Origin: Heterotrichella gracilis
Lineage: Eukaryota > Sar > Xanthophyceae > Tribonematales > Xanthonemataceae
NCBI GenBank assembly: GCA_032358255.1
Contig: JAULBX010013983.1
Coordinates: 1 to 64,000, forward strand
Length of the DNA: 64,000 bases
Reading direction: 5' to 3'
Numbering within the stretch: position 1 is the stretch's first letter; each line of letters begins with the position of its first letter. A program made the position numbers and the translations under genes. This document shows, in pieces, positions 1 to 14,225 of this stretch. The notes beneath the pieces are model-generated. The model searched no databases and was not told where the DNA came from. It was given only the letters and a program-made list of their open reading frames with translations.

Positions 1-878
1 ATGGCTCAGTCAACATGCATGCATATGGAACAACATATGCACGTAAGTTAAACTGATGCATGCAAACCTCATGATAAAAATCTAGGCCATATCACACACT
101 ATACTGGGCACGGCATATGGTGCCACACTGAGGTGTACAATCAGGATGTATCCAGAACAAGTGATTCAGAATGCCATTGTGAAGTTGAGTGGCAAGAATG
201 GCATTTGGTACAAAGTAGAGGTTGCACCATCGTTTCCCGAAGCGGTACAGGCTAATGAGCAGCTGACATGGGGCATTGAAAACACTACACTGCTGTTGAC
301 AACTCAGTCAATCCCATAGGCAACAGGTCGTGTACACTGGTGGAGGCGGCTTGCTCTATTGTGGACAATGCTGCAGCAGTGCAGGCGGAGGAGCAGGCGG
401 TGGTGAAATTCTTTGCAAGCAACATTAACTTGAAGTACTCATAGTATGGTTACCCTAGGGTTACAAGTGCAATGTCAGCATATAACATTGGTGTGTCTGA
501 ACCACCATATGCATGGCACCTGTAAGCAATTCACTGACCAAGTAATTATATTGTCGTAATCTTGCAAGCCTAGAGGGGTAGAAGTCATGCCCAGAATGCG
601 GCCATGCACTGCCAAGAGGTGTCACTGCACTGTGCCACCAAATGTTGCCCTTACAAGGTGGCATTCTTCTTGCATACCACGATGCCACATGGCGGCTTCA
701 CACCACCGTCATGGCATGAGCTGCCAGGTGGCATACCCCCTTCATGCGCTGCCAAATGGCACCCTCACAGACCCACCATGCCCTGCCAGGCAGCACCCCC
801 ACACCGTGCTCATGCGCCTACCACATGACACCCCTCAGCCCCCCCACCCCACCCCCATGCGCTCCCCAGCTGCACCCC
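1..878. other. Spacer with possible coding remnant and degenerate repeats
   Basis: Positions 161-316 (+) read as an open stretch of about 51 codons of ordinary composition ending in TAG. A second open stretch in another frame covers about 275-444 and ends in a stop. They could be the 3' end of a frameshifted gene that starts outside the window; I do not recognise it. Positions 600-870 hold degenerate GC-rich repeats of a 'gctgccaagtggc' type. They resemble the 3' end of the CTP synthase last exon at 880-940, so this is probably a decayed duplication of that exon end. Confidence 0.25.
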
Positions 879-5791
<4,913 letters not shown>

Positions 5792-6384
5792 GGCAGGTGC
5801 TGAGGGTTCACGGGGCGGCGGTGGCGGCGTGGGGCATGCTCGGGCCGCAGCGGCGGGTGTGTGGGGTTATATAGGGCGCCTGCTATGCATGCACTGTGCC
5901 GCCGAGCGCCGACAAGCGTGAGGCTAGGTCAAGAGGTGGGGATCGGTAGGTGGCGTGTATATATGCAAGCGTATGGCGGAAAGGGATGACTGCAAAGGGG
6001 TGACGGTTAGGAATCTGGTGTGGATTGTGTGCTTTGTGAACGTTGCACTTTACCTGTTTTGAACAACTGCCGCAATTTCAAACCCAGCAGTTTGCCCGTT
6101 TCATATGCTTAATTGTTCCTCCAGAGTCATGTGGGTCACATGGGCACCCATGTGACAATCAATATATGCATGTGGCTTTCTAGAAACAGGGACCCGTTGC
6201 TATGAGTCCAAAAATACACACCCTAGAAACGACCGTTTCTAATTATCAAAGTCCCAGTTACACTCTGATAATTTGCTTCGATGAACTTTCACGTACAAGG
6301 TCTGCCGCCAACTTGCATGGACAACGTGCACCAACCTACGTAAGTATATGCCTCGACACACCCTTGCTAACCTTGTCCGCAACC
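5792..6384. other. Spacer upstream of CTP synthase; no gene seen
   Basis: The segment just right of 5791 should hold the CTP synthase promoter. A GC-rich stretch (5800-5870) is followed by 'ttatatagg' near 5867 on the plus strand, but no clear TATA element can be assigned on the minus strand. From about 6000 the sequence becomes AT-richer toward the mobile block. No further gene is supported. Confidence 0.4.
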
Positions 6385-6799
6385 ATGTCGATCGCTTTCC
6401 TGCTTTTCGTGGCAAGCATGACCACCGTGTTCACCAAGCAAACACTTCTCAACGTGGTTGCCCTAGATCCGCTGCACATACAGCAGCTTCCGACGTGGCC
6501 TGTCTACACTGGACCAAACCCACACGTACGACTGTTGCAGGATAACGTTTTCTCTCGAGCAGCAGTCCAAAACACTACTTGGTTCGCAAACTTACCAGAT
6601 ACTCTCACCATACAAGACTTCAACCTGACCTTCGAGAACCACCTCCAGGTACGAGCTTACCCTGGCTTAGGGTCGATAACGTCCATATGCATGCATTGTG
6701 ATACGCTGACTCGCTTCTCCTCTGCAGGCCGTGAACAACTTCTATGCCAACAACAATAGCTTCGTCAAGAATGGAGCCAAGTTCGTGGCTGACTACATG
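6385..6799 (+). pseudogene. 5' exons of a second recombinase-family gene
   Basis: Two exons, 6385-6648 and 6728-6799, separated by a GT-AG intron, encode about 112 residues. They align along their length with the first exon of the recombinase gene at 8294: NVFSRAAVQNTTW matches QLFSPTAVQLYAKW, and SFVKNGAKFVADYM matches AFLKNGCKVVSDYL. Both end at the same place in phase 0 before a GT donor. No copy of the later exons follows; the BRO-N gene comes next. It is either a truncated paralogue or an alternative first-exon set that could splice to 8665. The N-terminal residues (about 1-25) are hydrophobic in this copy only. Confidence 0.6.
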
Positions 6800-6961
6800 G
6801 TACGCGCGGTAACAGTTTGGAATGTTTTGCACTGGAAAAGGGCCTCCATAAACATGGTCGGCTGGAGGCCTCTGGGGCCACAACTTTCTTACGCACTTAC
6901 ATGAGTGCGCGTTCATGTAACATTTAAAACTTATATACAAGGGTAAAACGTGTTAGACCCT

Positions 6962-7852
6962 ATGGATGGCCACATAGAAGATCCAAACTGTATTGTCAAA
7001 GCATTTGAAAACATAGATGTATCGATACTACGTGAACAGAAAGGATCAAGGCAGTTCTGCTACTTCCGTGCAACAGATGTTGCAAAAGCTATCGGTATCA
7101 AGAATATATACAAAACCATACAGAACTACAAACAAACTCAAGAAAGGGTCTTTCGCAAAGTGAGTACCTCTGGTGGGCCACAAGATGTAGTCTTCTTAAC
7201 TTCTCATGGAATATACAGGTTGTTATATTCTTCAAGATCAAAAGCAGGAGAACAATTTCGGGAGTGGGTTGGTGATATTATAGATGACATACTATTCAAC
7301 AATGGACAACTGTTACATAAGCAAATAGAAAAGCTACAAGATGAAATGAAACAGCTATTAATTGACACCGAAAAAACACTAATTGAGAGTTTTCACCAAA
7401 AGAGTGTTGTATACATTGCTCGGGTGAATGACACCGTTGCAAAGTTTGGTTACACAGACGACATCAGATCCAGAACTATGTCACATAAAAGGGATTATGG
7501 AAGTAATTTCAAATTGTATGCTGTCATAGAGTGTGAAAAGAACAGGGATTTAGAAAGAAAGATAAAACAGTCGGTTGAGTTCAAGTCACGCTGCACTACG
7601 TTGCATGTTGGTGGAAGGATGCAATGCGAATTAATAACAATAGATAACATATTTACTTGTGAGGAGTTCTACAAGGTAGTCAAAAAGTTGAAGCAAAAAC
7701 TTGTAACTAACTTAGACTCAATTGAACTAAAGAAGCTGCAGTTGCAAGTGAAAAATACGGAGTTGCAAATAGAATTGTTAAGAATGCAAACGGGTGATTC
7801 ATCATATCAAGTCCAAGAACAAGAACAAGAACTAGACCAAGAACAAGAATAG
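6962..7852 (+). CDS. BRO-N domain protein with GIY-YIG-like region (virus-type)
   Basis: An unspliced ORF of 296 aa from the ATG at 6962; an in-frame GTG at 6950 would add four residues. Residues about 15-110 form a BRO-N DNA-binding domain with a readable FRATDVAKAIGIKN, a TSHGIYRLLYSS stretch and REWV. Residues about 150-220 resemble the T5orf172/MUG113 branch of the GIY-YIG fold (VVYIARVNDTVAKFGYT, then R, H and a conserved E). This pairing is well known in large DNA viruses and their relatives. The protein ends in a Gln/Glu-rich tail and a TAG at 7850-7852, beyond which the same frame stays open to 8254. The likely role is DNA binding, perhaps transcription control or a homing-type function; the exact role cannot be read from the sequence. 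It lies 162 bp after the recombinase-like 5' exons. Confidence 0.85.
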   Translation: MDGHIEDPNCIVKAFENIDVSILREQKGSRQFCYFRATDVAKAIGIKNIYKTIQNYKQTQERVFRKVSTSGGPQDVVFLTSHGIYRLLYSSRSKAGEQFREWVGDIIDDILFNNGQLLHKQIEKLQDEMKQLLIDTEKTLIESFHQKSVVYIARVNDTVAKFGYTDDIRSRTMSHKRDYGSNFKLYAVIECEKNRDLERKIKQSVEFKSRCTTLHVGGRMQCELITIDNIFTCEEFYKVVKKLKQKLVTNLDSIELKKLQLQVKNTELQIELLRMQTGDSSYQVQEQEQELDQEQE

Positions 7853-8254
7853 CCTGCAGCACAGCCTGCGACAGAAATTCAAATCAACATTCCCATTGAC
7901 CCCCTACCTATTCTTCCTGCAAACATTGGCGACCTTGTTGTATTTTATCAAGGTTGGGTTAGCAATTATAAAGAATTGTATCAGCAGCACTTTGTTGCTC
8001 ACAACGGTTTTAAATGGGCTGAAATGTACGGTGCAGCAAATGCCAGAACCATACGTGTGCGCTTCTGCAAGATGAAAGGTTGGTTGGAGTTCCTTGATAG
8101 TCTGCCATCTGAACACGCAAATCAAGCTCTTTGCATTATGACTGACCTTGCAGTGAAACACGAAATCTCTCACAGTGTCTTTGTGCGGGAAGTTTTCTAC
8201 TACATTGTAAACCAGATGGAAAGTCCAGATTTCCTAACGTGGTCAATGATGTAA
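7853..8254 (+). pseudogene. Read-through continuation of the BRO-N ORF: GCR1_C-like domain
   Basis: The frame of the BRO-N ORF continues after a single TAG for 133 sense codons, ending in TAA at 8252-8254. The stop follows a Gln/Glu-rich run (a CAG codon would give TAG by one change), and the downstream protein is well behaved. The part from about 7930 (LVVFYQGWVSNYKELYQQHF) to 8230 resembles the GCR1_C-type DNA-binding region at the C-terminus of the neighbouring recombinase. RVRFCKMKGWLEFLDSLPS here matches RTMFCKYKVFFRYMDQVPS there, and SVFVREVFYYIV matches CSFVKSVVYVAT. An independent start at 7976 is possible but would cut the domain. Confidence 0.6.
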
Positions 8255-8293
8255 AGGCACAGCTTGAAGAGTTTGGATTCAAACTAGATAACA

Positions 8294-10805
8294 ATGTCTA
8301 ACAAACTAGATGTGTTGCAAAGCAATATCTCACACTGGCCCAAGCCGCCACGTACCACTGCACATCTACGTTTGATCCATGAACAGCTGTTTAGCCCCAC
8401 CGCAGTGCAGTTGTATGCTAAATGGTACCTGGATTGTGAGGATATGCTATCAAGTCATCAGCACAATCATTTTCAAACTACCGTAGAACTCAAACTCAAA
8501 GTCATTCAAAACATATACATGAATGCCTTTGCGTTCCTCAAAAATGGATGCAAGGTTGTATCAGATTACCTGGTAGGTTTTAAGCACACCTTGCTTCAGA
8601 CACTTTGTTCTTTGTACTGACTCTTTGCTCAGTACTGACACTTTGTTCTCTGTATGCGTTGCAGCGCTTATGTGGGAGGAATGGCTACCATCCTATCATT
8701 GATGATGTCAACAAGGTGGCGCAGTTCATCAGAGATACCGTTCCCAAGGACAACCCCACACGGTACTACAACTGTCTCTACAATGACCTCAAGCACCTGG
8801 AGAGAGTTGCGCAATGGCAGGGTTTCCTTGTGAGCGGTCTCACTTGCAGTAGCGCTATCAGAGTGCTAAAGGATGAGGCATCCACGCTTCTCAAGGTAAT
8901 GTGCTGGCAGTAATGTACTACAATTTTCATACCGTACAGGCAGTAACACAGTACTTGTTGCGTTACAGGTGCATCAACAAACCGCAAGTGACAAAGCAGC
9001 AGAGTCAAAGTTCCTTACCAAGCAAATTGACAAAGATGGGTTTGCAGTATTGCACAATGCACTGTGGTCTGGGACAAAGGCTGGCACTGCAAGGGAGCAT
9101 ATGCAGCATCTTACCATGTTTTATTCACACGAGAAACATGGTCGAAGAGCTGGTGATGAAAGGAAAATGACATACAATGGGACCTTTGTCAAATGCATTG
9201 CCGAAGCTGGTCCTACACGGTGCATGGCACTGGCAAACAGCATCACCGGGCCCAAGGAGAACCAGTTTGGCGAGAAGCTGCTCTTGTCAGTGCGTGGGCC
9301 AGACCCCCTTGATTGTCACCACGCAGTGTTCAGCTTCAAGACTGTCTGGATGATTGACATTAACAAGACCAACATTTTGCAGGTAATAACACTGTTGAGT
9401 AATTGACACGTGGCATAAGTGGATGCAGATTTGATTGAAACTGAAACTGAACAAATCTGATCTGCAGGACCTTGGCCAAGATTTGCAATCAGCGCTCAAC
9501 CTTGGCACTGGGGAGAGCTATGACCCTGAGTGGTGGAAATATCGCATTTTGTTTGGCAGTGATCCAAAGGCTGAGATGTCAGAATCTACCCAGCAACGGC
9601 GTGTCAAATTGTACCTCCAGGAAATGGATCTCAGCAGCAACACCCACGTGCTCCGCTACTGTATCAACATCAAGCTCATTCAGCAAGGGTAAGTAACTTT
9701 TCATCAAACTGCTGCTGGTATTGCGCTTCTCATTTGGTGATTGCGCTGTTGATTGAAAAATTGTGTTCACAGGATGGATGTGGAGGATGTGGAGATTTTC
9801 ATGGGAACGCTCAAAACTACAGCAGCTGTGTACTACTTGGAGGCGTCAGTCAAAAAGGCAGTGTACACTGCTTGCAGATGGGATGGGCCCACTGAGTTTC
9901 GGTGCTGGTGGCAAGGGGAGAGGTCAGATATCCCAGAGATTCTGCTGCAGCAGGTGTTTCCCGAGCTTCCTGAGCTGCAGCGATTGGCAGAGGAAGTGTA
10001 CCAGAAGAGCAAGGGGTCTTCGGTGAAGCAACAACTGGACTTTTCTGCCAAGCATTTCACACACATTGTCCTACCATACCTTCAGCAAACATTTCTGGAG
10101 GCAGCTGTCTATATCATTGACAAATACCCATCCAATCCAGCTTTCCAGCACCCCATCTTCACACGGCCCGACTTGCGCACAGTGTTTGATGCCTACGCTG
10201 TGGCAGAGCGCGCCAGGGGGGCCTACCGCAGAACACAGTTGTTCTCTTCAGCCACATCACCAGTTGCAACAGCCCCAATGCAACCATCACCAGTCAGGCA
10301 GCCAGCAAAGCGTGTTGCTGAACCCGTTTACATCGAGCCTGAGCAGAAGAGGATGCACATTGCTACCAGCATACTAGCACCCCGCTTCCCAGACAACAAA
10401 ACAGTGTCGCTGCAGGATTTGTATGCATCATGGACACAGCCTGGCAGAGCTGGAATCCCCGACATGTCAGGCAAGGAATGGATGGAGCTACACAACTTCA
10501 CATCACAATGGGCCAAACAATATGGATCTGACACCAATGCTGGGTTGAGGACAATGTTTTGCAAGTACAAGGTTTTCTTCCGTTACATGGACCAGGTCCC
10601 GAGCCACTTGCGCACAGATGTCATTCAGGTCATGGACAATGTCAGGCCCAGCAACATGTCAGCGTGCTCATTTGTCAAGTCGGTGGTGTATGTTGCAACC
10701 AAATCAGATGCTGAGTTGGCTGCCAAGGCCACAAAGGATAACAAGCTGGCATTGGAGCTGAGGAAACAGCTGGGCAGCAAACAGCTACCAATCCCAACAA
10801 AGTGA
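8294..10805 (+). CDS. Crypton-like tyrosine recombinase, five exons
   Basis: Exons 8294-8572, 8665-8895, 8969-9382, 9468-9688 and 9773-10805 join in phase through GT-AG introns to 725 aa. I assign it to the tyrosine recombinases from spaced motifs: an arginine in KHGRRAGDERKM (about residues 229/230), H-x-x-R in NTHVLRYC (His368, Arg371) and a tyrosine in AAVYYLEA (about 402/403), 32 residues after the second Arg, as the family requires. The C-terminus (about 590-665) has the W..W....R...K.....D pattern of the GCR1_C-like DNA-binding domain found in Crypton transposases. Such enzymes cut and rejoin DNA through a covalent phosphotyrosine. The first exon has a diverged relative at 6385-6799. 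An intact frame over 725 codons suggests recent activity. Family assignment is by motif only, without a profile search. Confidence 0.65.
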
Positions 10806-10837
10806 CTATGTTTGTTTAAAATCGATATTTTTTATCA

Positions 10838-11245
10838 ATGCGGGTTGTAATAATGTTTGAAAAGACTCTGATTTTGTGCACAGTAATTGGATTCATTGCG
10901 TGGTACTACTTTGACAAGTACCAGGATTATGAGAAAGAACACAGCATATTAGTAAAGCGTTGTGAAGAACTGGAAAGTGAAAATCACCAGATGCGAGCCC
11001 GTGTAAATGATTTGCAATTGTACAGAAATGATGTCTCCAAGACCTTTCAGATTTTGGACAACGAGTTGTTGATGATCAATGATCACATCAAGAAGCAATC
11101 TGATCAGCAACCACAAACAGTGGAACCTGCCCCAACAAATTTTGTGTCAATTCTTACACCTGAACTACTTGGTTCTTTGTTCACCAACATGAACCCACAA
11201 CGGGACCCAATTACAGACTCCGAGGTCCCTGTACCCTCAAGTTGA
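10838..11245 (+). CDS. Small membrane-anchored coiled-coil protein, virus-like
   Basis: 135 aa, starting 32 bp after the recombinase stop; a second ATG at 10853 begins MFEKTLILCTV. One N-terminal transmembrane segment (LILCTVIGFIAWYYF) is followed by a charged coiled coil (YEKEHSILVKRCEELESENH, then further heptads) and a Pro/Asn-rich tail. No family is recognised. Single-pass coiled-coil proteins of this size are common among structural or membrane genes of large DNA viruses and polinton-like viruses, but the resemblance is generic. An AT tract (atattttttatc) lies just upstream. Confidence 0.6.
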   Translation: MRVVIMFEKTLILCTVIGFIAWYYFDKYQDYEKEHSILVKRCEELESENHQMRARVNDLQLYRNDVSKTFQILDNELLMINDHIKKQSDQQPQTVEPAPTNFVSILTPELLGSLFTNMNPQRDPITDSEVPVPSS

Positions 11246-11384
11246 CTTGTGAACCTGTACTGATTAACATCCCATTGGGAAGGACACATCAAAATTTTGA
11301 CAGATTTTTGATGACCGAAGAGCCGCCAGTCAATGAAACGGACATCTGAATTGGCAGTTTTTTTTTATATTTTGTATACACCAA

Positions 11385-11636
11385 ATGTATAAACCAAACA
11401 AGATGCCAAAAATTGCCATGAGTGACGGACGCGAATTCACAGACTTTAACTCTGCGTGTACATTGAACGGTATGCTGCAAAAAAAGTATAATATCACCAA
11501 CTCACACGATTACCGGTATTTCCTCCAAAAGAATGCTGAAAAGGTTATGAAGGACCTTGCTGATTGCCAACCAAAGCAAGGTTGCCTTCTTTGCCCGGTC
11601 TGCAAACAAGCATTGGAAGCCGCTAAGAAGGATTGA
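11385..11636 (+). CDS. Short cysteine-containing protein, virus-like
   Basis: 83 aa, or 77 from the ATG at 11403. It opens with MPKIAMSDGREFTDF and contains an NGMLQKKYNITNSHDYRYFL segment and a CLLCPVCKQ motif with a CxxC pair that could bind zinc. I associate this short-protein style (DGR.FTD near the start, a Tyr/Phe-rich middle, terminal cysteines) with uncharacterised small proteins of giant algal viruses, from memory and without a search. A T9 tract and TATA-like string lie 10-30 bp upstream. Confidence 0.6.
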   Translation: MYKPNKMPKIAMSDGREFTDFNSACTLNGMLQKKYNITNSHDYRYFLQKNAEKVMKDLADCQPKQGCLLCPVCKQALEAAKKD

Positions 11637-11681
11637 CTTGAAAGGATTTTTTTTATTTGTTATTAACAAGGTAACAAATAC

Positions 11682-11861
11682 ATGGCAATACTTTTGCTAG
11701 TCTTGGCAATGATGCTCGTCTTTTACTTTACATACAACGTCATCAATGCATACAATGAAGTTCAATACGTCGAGTCAGATCTTGACCATAACATGTACAT
11801 GATCCGTACAAGCATTGGATCTGGTCGATATCTTCTGTCTTGGATGGGTGCTCCCGAGTAG
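11682..11861 (+). CDS. 59-aa single-pass membrane protein at the edge of the block
   Basis: ATG at 11682 gives MAILLLVLAMMLVFYFTYNV and then a short hydrophilic tail, stopping at 11859-11861. The first 20 residues are a clear transmembrane segment. Its last third overlaps antisense gag sequence, so the natural C-terminus may be lost at the junction. A T8 tract sits 22-36 bp upstream, as before the two previous genes. Confidence 0.5.
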   Translation: MAILLLVLAMMLVFYFTYNVINAYNEVQYVESDLDHNMYMIRTSIGSGRYLLSWMGAPE

Positions 11862-12770
11862 TAGTGCTCAGGGCCCTGCTGGTAGTCATAGGGCTCCTGA
11901 TATGAAGACTGCTGGTCCTCATAGTAGTCAAGGTCAGCGTATTGGGCTTGAGGCTGACGTTGTTGGTTGGTTGGTGGTGGAGGGGGCTGCCTCCTCCGGG
12001 GCTGGGTGCAGTCGGGTGTGATGTGCCCTTCTTCCCCACAGTTGTAGCAGACGGGTGGCCTGTAGGGCTGGCGGGAGCGGTTGACCTCCTCCTGCAATGC
12101 TTTCCTCACATCTCCCAGCAGCCTCACTTGAAGCTTCTGAAACTCCTGGGCCAGGTTGTCAACTCCATACTTGGTGGCTTCTGCGGGTCTCCCTGTTGGG
12201 TGGAGCGGGTTGCTTGTTACCGGTGGTGCTTGCGAGCCTAGGTGGTGTATGCAAAGTGGATGCATGTGCATGTACGTCTACACTAACCTGTCCTTGGTCC
12301 TGCCTCTGGAAATAGGTTGCAAGATGCACGGCCTCCTCAAAACTACTGGGCATTTTAGCTACAACTTTATCGCGTAAGGAGTCTTGGAGGTTCCTCTCAA
12401 ACAGAATTTGGAGCAGCTTAGCAGGTAGAGCATTATCACCTAATGCTTTATTCATACCTCTAAGGGCATCAGCAAAGTCCTGAGCCTCCTCACCAGTACG
12501 CTGAAAGCGGCTTTCTAGCTCCTGCAGCAATTGGGCGTCATCCTTGTCATACCTAGCCTTCAGCAGATTCTTAAACTCTTCCCAAGTAGGTAGGATATCG
12601 TCATCACATACCCCTTCGAACCAGCTAGCAGCTTTCTTCACTAATCCGGTGATTGCCTTGAGCACCAAAGTGCGCTCAGGCCAATCATGCAAATCCCTTC
12701 ATCTTTCTAACTCCTAATCCAACTGCGGACACTAACACGGTTCTGCGTACCATCAAACTCTGGGAGTTTG
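11762..12770 (-). pseudogene. Retrotransposon gag remnant with CCHC zinc knuckle
   Basis: Reads right to left. About 12770-12705 encodes LPEFDGTQNRVSVRSWI. After a frameshift near 12700, 12692-12159 encodes the gag core (HDWPERTLVLKAI, WEEFKNLLKARY, ESRFQRTGEEAQDFADAL). Another frame (12271-11762) continues through EVNRSRQPYRPP and the knuckle CYNCGEEGHITPDC into a Gln/Tyr-rich tail. Two frame changes show it is dead. The pattern is that of Ty3/gypsy-type LTR elements. No protease, reverse transcriptase or clear LTR is attached; pol on the left is replaced by the virus-like block. Confidence 0.8.
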
Positions 12771-14225
12771 TGAACAACGTGGTGTTCTGCAACCATACTG
12801 GGCTGTCAGAACTGATACAGATGCAACGGAATGTGCTTAATGCAGGGGTCAAACGGTGCGCCAACGGACTCAATAAACGTGCTGGTCGTGCCAAGTGGGC
12901 CAAAATACGTACTGTGATATAGGGTGGTGCAAACTCTTCCTAAAACGGACTGGTCAACGGGACTCAGCGTCAGGGTGTAGAGTGAGCGACAGGTGGGCAA
13001 CAAACAGACTCAAAAACGCAGAATAACGTGCTGGTTCGAACAAAAGCCAATAAACGTGCTGTAAACGACTTCAACGAGCGTGGTACAAGGCAAACGTCAA
13101 GGAACAGATACTGGTCGAAAGGGAACAAGGTTCACGTGGCGACTCGTGGGTCACGTGGGTGTCACTGAAACGCTGAAATTGCAATGAATGAGGGAATGAG
13201 TTCGAGGAAGTAGCTCTTTACGGACTGCAAACGGAGGTTACGACCTGAGTACTCGTAAAAAACGCTAACACGAACCTGAGGGACTAGCGAAACGCTCTAG
13301 TGTGCAGGCAAAGTGCAGTGCGGGCAGGGCAGTGAAGGGCGATGTGCAGCTGGCACGGGAGGCTCCCCGTCGGGAGCATGCTTTTTTTCGGAGGCGGATG
13401 GCGGCGTATCCCCGGGGCGTATAGGGCGTTGCAAAGCTGAATAAAGTGGCCACCTTCATAAACTGAAAAAATACAAATATTACTAAGTAAACTGTTTTGA
13501 CAAGGTAAAGCCATCACGCATTATTCAAGGGACCAGTTATGTCATCACAATAGTGACGCGCTGTGTGCCAAAAGATATAAAGATTTCATTTTTTTGCCAA
13601 GTTTGGTGGGGAAATGAAATGCCAGGGGATGATGTGGTGCAATAGAACCGACTGTGCCGCCGTGCGCTGGCATAGGAGTCGGGGGTTGCAGCTCTGGCCT
13701 TGGTGGCTCTCAGTTTCCTTGTTAAGGCTTCACCTAGACATAAACCTCTTATACCCCCGGCTAATGATTATACATCCTGCCAATCCCAATCCTTCGTCCT
13801 GGCCTCCACTGATTCTATTATCCCAAAGATCCCCTCTACTCCATTCAATCCTTCACCTTCCTGATTGATCATGCCATCCTAAAAAAAAAATCCTTTTAGT
13901 GGTTTTCAGCCTGTTGTTTCAGCATCCATGTTGCCAGTGATTGATTGTAAGACAAGCAGGGCGTCCCGGAATGGCCCAGCAGGGCCCATGTATCAATTGT
14001 CCTGTTTGGTGTGAATGCCGCCATCATGAAACTTCAATTGCAATAGGGCTTGACAGCACAGCGCCTGCCCACACACCACACAATTGGGTGACACTAATCG
14101 AACTGACAAGTCATGCGTGGTCACGATTCTAACTCTGATGGGGGCAGCTGCAGTCATGGTCAGCTCGGGTCTGCTGTGCGCCTATATAAGCACCCTGAGC
14201 TCCCTGAGCTCCCTGAGCAGGACTG
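12771..14225. other. Repeat-derived spacer
   Basis: 12800-13150 contains recurring 'aacgtgctgg' and 'aaacg' strings and probably represents the leader or LTR side of the gag remnant, although no LTR pair is visible. A GC-rich patch lies at 13320-13430. From 13560 to 14225 there is only AT-rich or low-complexity sequence. No gene is supported. Confidence 0.35.

Larger units (their letters stand above)
6385..11861 (+). mobile_element. Candidate integrated virus or Crypton-like mobile element
   Basis: A block of plus-strand genes unlike the flanking host genes: recombinase-type 5' exons, a BRO-N/GIY-YIG-like gene, a complete spliced tyrosine-recombinase-like gene and three short ORFs, two of them with an N-terminal hydrophobic segment. 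The block is AT-richer, especially 6900-8250, and the three small genes are closely spaced with T-rich tracts before them. Termini are not resolved: the left end lies somewhere in 5.9-6.4 kb, and the right end runs into minus-strand gag sequence near 11.8 kb. Seen: gene content and order. Known: BRO-N genes are typical of large DNA viruses and their relatives; tyrosine recombinases with a GCR1_C-like domain are typical of Cryptons. Inferred: that all the genes belong to one element. Confidence 0.55.

Noticed and set aside
7850-7852. TAG read as glutamine (alternative genetic code)
   Set aside because: TAG ends the multicopper oxidase at the expected place, so the host uses TAG as stop.
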